64,000 bases of DNA from Candidatus Latescibacterota bacterium (lineage in GTDB: Bacteria > Latescibacterota > UBA2968 > UBA8231): assembly GCA_022820485.1 (NCBI GenBank), contig JAJEFJ010000068.1, forward strand, positions 57,291 through 121,290, read 5' to 3'. Both the position numbers and the translations under genes were made by a program. A model generated the notes under the pieces. That model ran no database searches and was not told the origin of the DNA. It was given only the letters and a program-made list of their open reading frames with translations. Positions 9,161 through 19,165 of this stretch are shown one piece after another (positions within the stretch are counted from its first letter, which is position 1; every line of letters starts with the position of its first letter).

Positions 9161-9195
9161 AGGTCCATATTAGTAAGGTAACATTACCTGCGCAA
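9158..9195 (-). promoter_or_regulatory. Predicted MTase promoter with embedded palindromic operator
   Basis: Minus strand: TTGCGC (9195-9190) - 17 nt - TAATAT (9172-9167); spacer contains AGGTAA-TG-TTACCT (9189-9176); ATG 6 nt after -10. Confidence 0.6.
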
Positions 9196-9258
9196 GTTAA
9201 ATTTACGCCTATGTCGTGGTTTCTCAAATTAGGGATGCGAGAAAGGCTAGGACTAGCC

Positions 9259-10026
9259 TTACCAGAGCGTGTACCCGCCATCGACGACCAAGTCGTGGCC
9301 AGTCGCGTAAGCAGAGGCGTCCGAAGCGAGGAAGACCACGGCACCCTGATAGTCGGCTGGGACGCCTAGACGGCCCATCGGCGTGTTGGCGAGCCAAGCG
9401 TTTTTCATGTCGTCTTCGGCGTGGGCGGTCATGGGGGTGAGCGTGTGGCCGGGGCTGATGGAATTGACGCGGACGCCGCGCGCGGCCCACTCTGCGGCGC
9501 ACACTCTGGTTAGCTGGTAGGCACCCGCCTTGGCGGCGTTGTAGTGGCCGTGCAGTTGCGGGCGGTTGACGGTATGGGACGAGATCGAGACGACGTTGAT
9601 GATCGAGCCGGAGCCTTGCTCTAGCATGGCGCGGCCCTCGGCCTGACAGCAGAGAAAAACGGCCTTGAGGTCGAGGTCGAGCACCCGGTCCCAGTCGGCC
9701 TCGCTGATGTCCTCGATGGGACCGCGCAAGGCAATGCCAGCGCTATTGACGCCGATGTCTAGCTGACCCCAAGCGGCGAGGACGGTATCGACCATATTTT
9801 CGACTTGGTCCTTGGCAGTGACATCTGTAGCGATAGCTAGCGTCCGGCGACCAAGGTTTTCAATCCGCGCACAGGTATCAGCAGCGCCAGCGGCGTCGAT
9901 ATCGGCAATGGCCACATCCGCACCGGCCTCGGCGAGGGCGACGGCGAGGGCCTGCCCAATGCCAGAGCCGCCGCCGGTGACCAATGCCTTGCGGTCGAGG
10001 AGGGAGAAGCGGTCGAGGATGCCCAT
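9259..10026 (-). CDS. SDR family oxidoreductase
   Basis: ALVTGGGSGIGQALA, NSAGIA, YNAAKAGAYQLTR, SISPGHTLTPM motifs. Confidence 0.93.
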   Translation of the reverse strand: MGILDRFSLLDRKALVTGGGSGIGQALAVALAEAGADVAIADIDAAGAADTCARIENLGRRTLAIATDVTAKDQVENMVDTVLAAWGQLDIGVNSAGIALRGPIEDISEADWDRVLDLDLKAVFLCCQAEGRAMLEQGSGSIINVVSISSHTVNRPQLHGHYNAAKAGAYQLTRVCAAEWAARGVRVNSISPGHTLTPMTAHAEDDMKNAWLANTPMGRLGVPADYQGAVVFLASDASAYATGHDLVVDGGYTLW

Positions 10027-10052
10027 TTGTTTTTAGCGATCCGTGCGCGCTG

Positions 10053-11189
10053 CTACAGAGCTGACGGCGTGAGCCGCATCCCCGAGTGCTTTTCAATCCC
10101 CTCGTCATTCCAAACAACACCCAATCCAGGCTGGTCGGAGATGGTCAGGAAGCCCTCCTCGTCGAGGGAAAAGGGCGCGCTGACGAGATCCTCAATGTAG
10201 GGGGACGGGGTGATGTATTCTACCCAACGGGCGGTCGGCACAGCCGCCACTAGTTGCAAGTCAGCCGCTAGTCCGACGGCGGTGTTCCAGCCGTGGGGGA
10301 CGAAGAGAATCGAGTGGTCGTAGGCGTACATCGCAATGCGGAACTCCTCGGTGAGACCGCCGACCTTGGTGACATCGGGTTGGATGTAGTCAACCGCGCG
10401 GCGCTCGATCCACGGCAGGAAGGACTGCCGACGCGTCAGCACCTCACAGCCCGTAATCGGCAGGGGCGCGTGCTCGGTGAGTTTGATGTATCCTTCGATG
10501 TCGTCGGGGCGCAGGGCTTCCTCGAACCAAGCGATATCGTAGTTGGCGAGCATGCGGGCGGTTTCGAGCGCCCATTTGTAGCCGTGCGGCCAGTACCGGT
10601 CGGAGCCGCCTGCATCGACCATCAGTTCGATATCTGGGCCGAGGGTCTCGCGGGCAGTGCTGACGATGGTTTCGTCGAGCGGTTTCGACACGCGACCGAA
10701 AGGTCCCCAGCCCATTTTGATCGCGCGAAATCCTCGTTCCATTGCGGCCTGAAGCCTTGGCTTCAATTCGTCTGGCTCGGCCATGATGAGCGATCCATAC
10801 GGCTTGATGCGATCTCGGTAGCGCCCGCCCAACAGGCGCGAAATGGGCTGGGACGTGATCTTGCCAAAGAGGTCCCACAAGGCAATGTCGATGCCGGAAA
10901 TGGCGTGAGTGACGGCACCGCCCCGGCCCTGCCAGAAGGTGGCCTGATGCAGTTTCTCGGCGACCCGCGCCGGCTCTATAGACTCTCCAATTAGCATGGG
11001 GCGCAGCAGTGCGAGCGACCCCGACACTAGGCGGGTGGAGGTAAAGACGGAGCCCAGACCAGTAACCCCTTCGTCGGTGATGATCTCCACGAGGGTGTGC
11101 AGGTTGTCGCCGGGATCGTACCCCTGCTCCCATCCACCGTCGGGCGTGGCTCCTACCAGGGGTATTGTGCGAATGTCTGCTATCTTCAT
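10053..11189 (-). CDS. Enolase superfamily (mandelate racemase/muconate lactonizing) dehydratase-like enzyme
   Basis: MKIADIRTIPLVG...; VDAGG, WFEEAL, QPDVTKVGGLTE, FVPHGW. ORF extends to 11309 but ATG at 11189 overlaps upstream stop as ATGA. Confidence 0.88.
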   Translation of the reverse strand: MKIADIRTIPLVGATPDGGWEQGYDPGDNLHTLVEIITDEGVTGLGSVFTSTRLVSGSLALLRPMLIGESIEPARVAEKLHQATFWQGRGGAVTHAISGIDIALWDLFGKITSQPISRLLGGRYRDRIKPYGSLIMAEPDELKPRLQAAMERGFRAIKMGWGPFGRVSKPLDETIVSTARETLGPDIELMVDAGGSDRYWPHGYKWALETARMLANYDIAWFEEALRPDDIEGYIKLTEHAPLPITGCEVLTRRQSFLPWIERRAVDYIQPDVTKVGGLTEEFRIAMYAYDHSILFVPHGWNTAVGLAADLQLVAAVPTARWVEYITPSPYIEDLVSAPFSLDEEGFLTISDQPGLGVVWNDEGIEKHSGMRLTPSAL

Positions 11190-11602
11190 CGCTGGACGAG
11201 TTCGATAAGGATCCCATCGGGGTCCAGGGTACAGACGACGCCCGGCGTATCCGGGGCAGCCATAGGCTCGGACAGGAATTCCACGCCTTTGGCCTGCAAT
11301 GCGGCGCACTCGGCCTGCACGTCGGGGACGAAGAAGGTGAGCCAGCGCACCCCAGCGGCAAATTGAGAGGTTCGCGGCGGCGGTGGCGCGGCGATATCCA
11401 TCAGCTTGATCAGCGTTTCTCCCGCCTGCAGGCGCACCTGTCTAAAGCCTTGCGGCGCCAGCCCAATCCCTGTCGCTAGCTCTTCGGGGATGTCGATGTC
11501 GAGCACCACCTCGAATCCCAGTTTGTCTCGGTAAAACGTCAGCGATTCTTCAAAGTTGCTGCACACTATGCACAGGTCAACGACCGGATGTGAGAGATTC
11601 AT
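11186..11602 (-). CDS. VOC/glyoxalase family protein
   Basis: DLCIVCSNFEESLTFYRDKLGFEVV...VCTLDPDGILIELVQR. Confidence 0.87.
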   Translation of the reverse strand: MNLSHPVVDLCIVCSNFEESLTFYRDKLGFEVVLDIDIPEELATGIGLAPQGFRQVRLQAGETLIKLMDIAAPPPPRTSQFAAGVRWLTFFVPDVQAECAALQAKGVEFLSEPMAAPDTPGVVCTLDPDGILIELVQR

Positions 11603-11651
11603 TCACCTCCTCCTCGGGTTTAGTCGAACGATTTAGGCAGGTCGCCGGACA

Positions 11652-12416
11652 CTACTCTACATCCACATCGAGGATGTAGCGCGCTGCTGGCGAGATGCGC
11701 TTCCAAGTCTCGTAGCGCAGATATTCGCGCTGATTGAGTTGCTGGCCGTGCTCGCGGGCGGTGAAGTAGCAGTGCATGGCGCGGCGCGGCAGGTCCCTGC
11801 TCTGGTTGAGGGTGCCGCCGTGCCACGTGTGGCTGTTGAAGACGGCGACCGTGCCGGCCGGGGCGATGAGCAACTCTTCGTCGGGGTGGGGTGCTTGCGC
11901 ATCTGTTAGGACTTTGCTCGGGTGCTGGCCTTTATGCGAGCCGGGCACCAGCCGAGTGCAGCCATTTTCCTCACTAAAGTCGTCCAGCAGCCAGATCGAA
12001 TTGCAGACGTGAAACTGGCCGTCGTAGTCTGCGCCCCAATCGGCGTGCAGCCCCTGTAATCCCTCGCCGGGCAGGGCGTCGCGGGCGTTGAGCGAGGAGA
12101 GCTTGAAAGAGCGGCCGATGACGTGGTGGATAGCGGCCAGCACCTTGGGATGGGTATAAACGAGGTCGAACATTGGCCCTTTGTTGCAGAGGTCGGCGAG
12201 GCGGCGAGTACCCTGCTCCTGATGGACTTCAATACCGGCGTGGACCCCTTCTTTTTCGCACAGTTCCTCAAAGCGGGTGCGCAGTTCTGCGAGCCATTCA
12301 GCGTCGATGATGTCCGGGAGTACCGCGTAGCCTTTCTCGTCGAGGTCGTTTCTGTTCTGCTCGGTCAGCAGGTCGCCGCGGGCACCCAAGGCGTCCAATG
12401 CGCTTGTAATATCCAT
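11652..12416 (-). CDS. Phytanoyl-CoA dioxygenase (PhyH) family protein
   Basis: GLHADWGADYDG, WLLDDFSEENGCTRLVPGSHKGQHP, NSHTWHGGTLNQS: Fe(II)/2OG motif arrangement. Confidence 0.88.
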   Translation of the reverse strand: MDITSALDALGARGDLLTEQNRNDLDEKGYAVLPDIIDAEWLAELRTRFEELCEKEGVHAGIEVHQEQGTRRLADLCNKGPMFDLVYTHPKVLAAIHHVIGRSFKLSSLNARDALPGEGLQGLHADWGADYDGQFHVCNSIWLLDDFSEENGCTRLVPGSHKGQHPSKVLTDAQAPHPDEELLIAPAGTVAVFNSHTWHGGTLNQSRDLPRRAMHCYFTAREHGQQLNQREYLRYETWKRISPAARYILDVDVE

Positions 12417-13267
12417 TATTGGCTCGCTTCCGTTTCGACGAGCGCTTTGAGCGGCACGTCTTCGTCTTGGGGCAAGTAGTAGCTCAGGGGATCTCCGACG
12501 ACGCCAATGAGCTGTTTTTGGATCGGATTGCAGCGGGCGACGAGTTCGTCGGGCATGGCGATGTAGTCCATGGGTTTGACCCAGCGATAACCATAGCCAA
12601 AGAACACGGTCTTGCGCGGAAAGCCCGCCCAGTTTCGGCCAATGGAGTGATAGGTGCGCTGCTCAAATAGGAAGGCCGAGCCAGCGCGGATATTCATCGC
12701 CTGTGCGCCGTATGGCAGCCCGGTCTTCGGGTCCGTGGCCGGGCGTCCGAGCAGACGGTTGGACCCGGGCACGATCCAAGTGGCCCCCGAGGCTGGGTCG
12801 GTTTGGTCGCTGAGGGCGTAGGCTATTTTGAGCAGAATCCTCGGGTGTGGCTCGCTCATATCTCGGGGCGAGGTGCCGCCATCGCGGTGCCAGCCAAGCT
12901 TGTTTTTCTGTTCTTCAGCCGGCTCGTCGCCCGAAGGCAGGACGATCAAGTGCGAGGTTAGCATCTGGATATTCCAGCCGAGGAGCTGCCACGCCAGCGG
13001 GACCGTGGCGGGCCAGTCGAGGAGTTGGAGAAAGGCAGGGTGCTCGACGATGCAGTTGCGCATGTTGAGCTTGCCGCCCTTTTCTAGCCGGCCGGTGTCG
13101 GCGTCGCGTGCATAGAGCGCGTCGGTGGCCGCGTTGAGCTCGGCGAGCGCGTCGGCGGGTAGGGCATCTTCGACGAGGAGATAGCCCTGCTGTTCAAAAA
13201 ATGCTTGATTTTCGGGAGTAAGGACGGCTTGGGCGAGGGGCTGGGTCATGGCGTGCATGTATTTCAA
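12416..13267 (-). CDS. Phytanoyl-CoA dioxygenase (PhyH) family protein
   Basis: GWHRDGGTSP, SGATWIVPGSNRLLG, RTYHSIGRNW; TAATG overlap with next gene. Confidence 0.87.
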   Translation of the reverse strand: MKYMHAMTQPLAQAVLTPENQAFFEQQGYLLVEDALPADALAELNAATDALYARDADTGRLEKGGKLNMRNCIVEHPAFLQLLDWPATVPLAWQLLGWNIQMLTSHLIVLPSGDEPAEEQKNKLGWHRDGGTSPRDMSEPHPRILLKIAYALSDQTDPASGATWIVPGSNRLLGRPATDPKTGLPYGAQAMNIRAGSAFLFEQRTYHSIGRNWAGFPRKTVFFGYGYRWVKPMDYIAMPDELVARCNPIQKQLIGVVGDPLSYYLPQDEDVPLKALVETEASQ

Positions 13268-13324
13268 TGTAGATACTAGTTACTATAGACGGCAAGCTTT
13301 CGATATAGTCGTGTTCTCTCATTG

Positions 13325-13360
13325 AGCAGACTTGAGATTGTCTGCTTGGACGGATATAAT
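13325..13360 (+). promoter_or_regulatory. Sigma70-type promoter with overlapping operator-like inverted repeat
   Basis: TTGAGA (13332-13337) - 17 nt - TATAAT (13355-13360); AGCAGAC (13325-13331) N8 GTCTGCT (13340-13346); located between divergent operons. Confidence 0.65.
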
Positions 13361-13415
13361 ATCCAATGCGCTTTGAGGCGATAACCTAAGTCTAAAAACC
13401 GAATTCAGCACTCCC

Positions 13416-14630
13416 ATGCCCGCACTCGACGGCATCCGCGTCCTCGACTTTACCCAAGTAATTTTCGGCCCAGCCGCCACCCAAGTTCTGGCCGATCACG
13501 GTGCCGAAGTCATCAAGATAGAGCGCCCCGGCGGCGACCTAGCCCGCGCCTTTGGGCCGTGGGTAAAGGAGCAAAGCTTGCCCTTTGCCAGCTTTAACCG
13601 CTCCAAGAAAAGCCTAATCGTCGATCTCAAGAAGTCCGCTGGGCTTCAGATCGTCCACCGCCTGCTAGCAAACACAGACGTGCTAGTGCACAACTTCCGC
13701 TCCGGCTCCGTCATGGCCAAGCTGGAGCTAGATTACGCTGCGCTGCGGGAGCCATACCCACGGCTCATCTACGCCGTTGGTTCGGGCTATGGCTCGCAAG
13801 GCCCGTACAGCGAGCGCAACAAGGGCGGCCACGAGTCCATGGCCCAAGCGCTGAGCGGCGTGGCGGCGCGCTTCGTCGGCCCCCACGGCACGCCTCAGCG
13901 CCTGCCCTATACGGTCGCCGACTTCAACGGCGGCATGTTGCTGGCGCAGGGCATTCTCCTTGCGCTCTTAGCCCGCGAGCGCACCGGCACCGGGCAATAC
14001 GTGGAAACCTCGCTCCTCGACGGCATGATGAGTATGCAGGCTTGGGCGACGACCAAAATCCTCAACTTAGGCGACGACGGGGAAGACGATGGCTCGGGAG
14101 GTGCGACGCACCCGCGCGGCAATCCGCTCGACGGCGCGGTGTTCGAGACGGCCGATGGATTCTTGATGGTCACCGCGCTTTTCCGTCCCTTTGACCAACT
14201 ATTGCGCGATTTGCAGGAGGCCCTAGCCATTGAAGGGCTTGTCGGGGATCCGCGCTTTGCCACGCTCGCCGCGGCCGTAGATAACCGCGACGCCCTGCGG
14301 GAGCGGCTAGCGCCGATCTTCGCAGAAAAGACGAACGCCGAGTGGATTCCGCTGCTAGAGGCCAAGGACATCCTCGTCGCACCGGTGCGCTCGACCGCCG
14401 AGGCCCTAGCAGATCCGCAGCTTGAGGTCAACGAGATGCTCGTCGAAGTCCAACATCCGCAGGTGGGTGCCATGCGCCACGTCGGCACGCCCCTGCGGCT
14501 AGCCGGGACGCCAGCCTCAGCCCCGGCACCCGCCCCCCTAGCCGGGGAACACACCGAAGCTGTGCTGCGCGAGGCTGGGTACGCGGACGACGAGATTGCC
14601 GCGTTGCGCGCACAGGACGTCATTCTCTGA
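13416..14630 (+). CDS. CaiB/BaiF family (class III) CoA-transferase
   Basis: MPALDGIRVLDFTQVIFGPAATQVLADHGAEVIKIERPGGDLAR...; NFRSGSV; NKGGHESMAQALSG. Confidence 0.93.
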   Translation: MPALDGIRVLDFTQVIFGPAATQVLADHGAEVIKIERPGGDLARAFGPWVKEQSLPFASFNRSKKSLIVDLKKSAGLQIVHRLLANTDVLVHNFRSGSVMAKLELDYAALREPYPRLIYAVGSGYGSQGPYSERNKGGHESMAQALSGVAARFVGPHGTPQRLPYTVADFNGGMLLAQGILLALLARERTGTGQYVETSLLDGMMSMQAWATTKILNLGDDGEDDGSGGATHPRGNPLDGAVFETADGFLMVTALFRPFDQLLRDLQEALAIEGLVGDPRFATLAAAVDNRDALRERLAPIFAEKTNAEWIPLLEAKDILVAPVRSTAEALADPQLEVNEMLVEVQHPQVGAMRHVGTPLRLAGTPASAPAPAPLAGEHTEAVLREAGYADDEIAALRAQDVIL

Positions 14631-14646
14631 GTGTATAGGAGACCTC

Positions 14647-15630
<984 letters not shown>

Positions 15631-15738
15631 GCAATAGCCCGCTATGAGTTCATCCGCTGCGAGCGCCAAGATCACCCTCAACAGCCCCGAACAGTTTCGG
15701 AATAGGCCACTAAACTTCAACGACGAGAAAGCACTGCT

Positions 15739-16620
15739 ATGGAAAAATTTGCTCCCTTGAACATGTCCCCAGAAGAGCTAATCGAGTACACCCCAGAATG
15801 GGAGGGCGAGCGCTTTGACGACGGCCGTCCCAAGGTGCCCGACGACATCCTCGAGCGCATGCGCAACGTCAGCATCACCCAAGCTTGGGGCGTCATACGC
15901 GGCCCCGGCTACAACTGGCAGTACGAAGACGGCTGGATTTGCACGCATCCCGGCCAAGTGCTGGTAGGTCGCGCCCTGACGGCTATGTACATGCCACGGC
16001 GACCCGTCATGCGTCAGGTCATGGAAGAAAAAGGGGAGCGAGCCGGCTGCATCGGCGACCAGATTTCGTGGCCCATTGATATGCTAGTGCCTGGAGACGT
16101 GTACGTGGCCGACGTATTCGGCAAAATCGATCAAGGCGCGGTCATTGGCGACAACCTCGCTACCGCTATCTACGCCAATTCGGGCAACGGCGTGGTCCAC
16201 GACGCGTCGGTCCGCGATATCGACGGCATCCAAGAACTGCCCAATTTTACCAGTTTCGTGCGCGGCTTTCACCCGACCTTTGCCTCGCCCACCATCATGC
16301 TGACTGGCGTCAACTGTCCGGTGCGCATCGGCGGTGCCACAGTCATGCCCGGCGACGTAGTCCTCGGCCGCGACGATGGCGTCGTCTTCATACCGCCGCA
16401 TCTAGCCGAACAGGTGGTCAAAACCTCCGAGTTGATCTCGCTCCGCGACCGCTTTGGCAAGCAGCGCCTAGCCGAGGGCAAGTACACGCCCGGCCAGATC
16501 GACACCCGCTGGTCCGACCCCATTGAAGAGGACTTCTCGCGCTGGCTAGAGAGCCATATCGACGAGCTGCCCGTGCCGCGCGCCGCCATCCAAGAGCTGC
16601 TCAAGGAGCGGACTTGGTAA
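15739..16620 (+). CDS. RraA / HMG-aldolase-like family protein
   Basis: GVVHDASVRDIDGIQELPNFTSFVRGFHPT, GGATVMPGDVVLGRDDGVVFIPPHLAEQVV. Confidence 0.8.
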   Translation: MEKFAPLNMSPEELIEYTPEWEGERFDDGRPKVPDDILERMRNVSITQAWGVIRGPGYNWQYEDGWICTHPGQVLVGRALTAMYMPRRPVMRQVMEEKGERAGCIGDQISWPIDMLVPGDVYVADVFGKIDQGAVIGDNLATAIYANSGNGVVHDASVRDIDGIQELPNFTSFVRGFHPTFASPTIMLTGVNCPVRIGGATVMPGDVVLGRDDGVVFIPPHLAEQVVKTSELISLRDRFGKQRLAEGKYTPGQIDTRWSDPIEEDFSRWLESHIDELPVPRAAIQELLKERTW

Positions 16621-17383
16621 GCTCGGGCGGCGGCTCGCCAACGACCAATTTACCCGCTTTGAGAAAAGGCTCGGCATTCCCCCAGAGTTTGCTGCCATCG
16701 GCCGAGGTTAGCGGCTCGCAGGAGTACTGGGCTAAGTACACGCGGCGCATCTGGTCGGTGGTGTTGGTGCCGCTGGAGTGGAAGTTGTAACTAGTGAAGA
16801 CGGCAATGCTGCCGGCCGGGGCGACGACCGAGACGCCGGGGTCGCGGCCGAAATAGCCGATCAAATCGTTGCTCCCCTCCTCGCGGACGTGCTTGACCCA
16901 CGTGCGAATACCCGAGCGCGAAAACGGCAGCAAGTGGACGGTGCCATTGGCTTCGGACATGTCGTCGAGGGCGCACCAACAGGTTAGATACGGCTTGTGA
17001 TCCGGGTAGCCGACGTAGCCCGAGTCTTGGTGCCAAGAGAACTTCATGCCAGCCTCGGCACCTTTGACCACGTATTGCTCCCAGAACAAGTAGGCGTCGT
17101 CGCCCAAAGTGGCTTGGCAGATAGCGGCCATTAGGGGGCTAAAGAGAAACTCGCGCAAGCGCGGCTGATCGCGGAAGCAATTGGAGACAAAGTAGCGGCT
17201 GTTGCGGTGATTGAGGCCCAAGGAATCCGTGCCCTCGGCGTCCATCCGGGCGTTGGCTTTGTCGATGAAGGCTTGGCACTCGCCGCGCAGGAGATCGAGG
17301 TGGTGGGCGGGAATGGCGTTTTCGAGGATGAAATAGCCCTCTTCTTTGAATTGCTGCTTTTGGGCGTCGGTGATGTGGTACAT
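16601..17383 (-). CDS. Phytanoyl-CoA dioxygenase (PhyH) family protein
   Basis: FSWHQDSGYVGYPDHKPYLTCWCALDDMSEANGTVHLLPFSRSG, YNFHSSGTN. Confidence 0.87.
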   Translation of the reverse strand: MYHITDAQKQQFKEEGYFILENAIPAHHLDLLRGECQAFIDKANARMDAEGTDSLGLNHRNSRYFVSNCFRDQPRLREFLFSPLMAAICQATLGDDAYLFWEQYVVKGAEAGMKFSWHQDSGYVGYPDHKPYLTCWCALDDMSEANGTVHLLPFSRSGIRTWVKHVREEGSNDLIGYFGRDPGVSVVAPAGSIAVFTSYNFHSSGTNTTDQMRRVYLAQYSCEPLTSADGSKLWGNAEPFLKAGKLVVGEPPPELTKSAP

Positions 17384-17409
17384 GAATCGCTCCCGTCGAT
17401 TGCAATTGG

Positions 17410-17438
17410 GTAGGGGGCGGGTTGCAAACCGCCCCTAC
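17410..17438. repeat. GTAGGGG-family palindromic repeat copy
   Basis: GTAGGGGGCGGGTTGCAAACCGCCCCTAC. Confidence 0.7.
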
Positions 17439-17548
17439 GGAGACGATATACTGATAGGCAGAATCCACTATACGCGCAACTGTGCAACAAGGAAACAACA
17501 TGCTCGCAGCACAGCACAACGGCCCAAGCGAACGCGGGTGCATCTGAA

Positions 17549-18163
17549 ATGGAAACCCCGGCAATACTCCAAACGCTGGAACTAACCTCTTGGTGGGAAG
17601 TGCCGGCTGTCGTCTTGGCCATTCTCTACTTGGTCTTGGCGGCGCGGGAAAACATCTGGTGTTGGGGAGCGGCTTTTGTCAGTACCGCGATTTACATTTA
17701 CGTCTTCTTCGACGTCAACCTGTTCCTAGAGTCGGCCCTACAAATTTACTACTTGGGCATGGCGGTCTATGGCTGGTACCAATGGCGGCAGCCCACCGAT
17801 CAATCCGCAACGCTGCCCATTTCTACTTGGTCGCTCAAAAAGCACGTTGTGGTCATTGCTGCGACGGGGGTCGTTGTGGTGACGTCTGGGTATCTTTTGA
17901 GCGAAAACACCGAGGCGGCATTGCCCTATGTCGATGCCTTCACCACTTGGTATGCAGTGGTGACGACCTATATGGTGACAAGGAAAATTTTGGAGAATTG
18001 GGGGTACTGGTTTGTCATCGACAGCGTCTCAGTTTATCTGTACTACAGCCGAGGGCTCTACCTGACCGCTTTGTTGTTTATCGCGTATCTGGTTATCATC
18101 GTCTTTGGCTATTTGAAATGGAAAAAGGAGTACGACCAAGCAAATGTCCAAACTAGCCCGTGA
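17549..18163 (+). CDS. pnuC: PnuC-type nicotinamide riboside/mononucleotide transporter
   Basis: WWEVPAVVLAILYLVLAARENIWCWGAAFVSTAIYIYVFF...YLGMAVYGWYQW. Confidence 0.87.
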   Translation: METPAILQTLELTSWWEVPAVVLAILYLVLAARENIWCWGAAFVSTAIYIYVFFDVNLFLESALQIYYLGMAVYGWYQWRQPTDQSATLPISTWSLKKHVVVIAATGVVVVTSGYLLSENTEAALPYVDAFTTWYAVVTTYMVTRKILENWGYWFVIDSVSVYLYYSRGLYLTALLFIAYLVIIVFGYLKWKKEYDQANVQTSP

Positions 18164-18178
18164 AGAAGAATTGAGTAT

Positions 18179-19033
18179 ATGAAACGAGCAGAGACGTGCG
18201 GCCCCGTGGCCATCCAAGGGCACGCCGGGTCGTTCAGCGAGGCGGCGGCGCGGGCCTATTTTTTTCCAGCGATACAACTGGCACCACAGCCCAATTTCAA
18301 GGCACTTTTCGCCTCGGTGGAAGATGGGTCTTGTGCTTGCGGAGTCGTGCCCATCGAAAACTCGCTAATGGGCAGCATTCACGAGAACTACGACCTGCTG
18401 CTGCAGAGCGACGTCCACATCGTCGGCGAAATCAAGCTGCGCATCGTCCACAACCTCATCGTCAACCGAGGTGTGCAGTTAGCAGACATCCGCTACATTG
18501 CGTCGCAGCCGCCCGCCTTGGCTCAATGCACCCGCTTCATTCACTCGTTGGCCGATGCGCAGACGATAGCGACGGATGATACGGCTGGAGCGGTCAAAGA
18601 GCTGGCCGCTAGCGGCGCACGCGATCGCGGGGCCATCGCCGGAGCGCAGGCGGCCGAGGCGTACGGGATGGAGATCCTCGTCCCCGGCATTGAGGATGCC
18701 GCGCACAATTTTACCCGCTTCTTGGTGGTAAACCGGTGCGCCGCGTCAGCGCCAGCCGAGCCTGCCAAGACCACACTCGTCTTTGCGCTAAAGCACGTGC
18801 CGGGCGCGTTGTGCCAGAGCCTCGCGGCCTTTGCCGAGCGCGGCATCAACCTGCTCAAAATTGAGTCGCGGCCCATGCCCGAACGGCCCTGGGAATACGT
18901 CTTCTATCTTGATTTAGAGGGCCACTTGGAGCAGGCGGCTTGTGCCGAAGCCGTGGGGCAACTTCAGGACACTGCCGAATTCGTCCGCATCTTGGGCTCG
19001 TACCAGCAGGGCGATACGGTCGGGGACTTATAG
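18179..19033 (+). CDS. pheA: Prephenate dehydratase with ACT domain
   Basis: IQGHAGSFSEAAA, CGVVPIENSLMGSIHENYDLL, NFTRFLVV, ACT region LLKIESRPMPERPWEYVFYLDLEG. Confidence 0.92.
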   Translation: MKRAETCGPVAIQGHAGSFSEAAARAYFFPAIQLAPQPNFKALFASVEDGSCACGVVPIENSLMGSIHENYDLLLQSDVHIVGEIKLRIVHNLIVNRGVQLADIRYIASQPPALAQCTRFIHSLADAQTIATDDTAGAVKELAASGARDRGAIAGAQAAEAYGMEILVPGIEDAAHNFTRFLVVNRCAASAPAEPAKTTLVFALKHVPGALCQSLAAFAERGINLLKIESRPMPERPWEYVFYLDLEGHLEQAACAEAVGQLQDTAEFVRILGSYQQGDTVGDL

Positions 19034-19078
19034 AGTGGCGTCCCCAATGCTGGGACGGACTGCTCCCCTCCTCAAAAA

Positions 19079-19144
19079 AGAAGCCGTCTGAAAACCCCGG
19101 ACGCCTCGTGCTCAAGGCGTATCAGGAATCTTCAGACGACTTCT
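19079..19144. terminator. Bidirectional terminator-like nested inverted repeat between convergent genes
   Basis: AGAAGCCGTCTGAA (19079-19092) / TTCAGACGACTTCT (19131-19144), one mismatch in 14; inner ACGCCT/AGGCGT stem (19101-19120). Confidence 0.5.
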
Positions 19145-19165
19145 TAGACTACGAACCGTTCGGCG

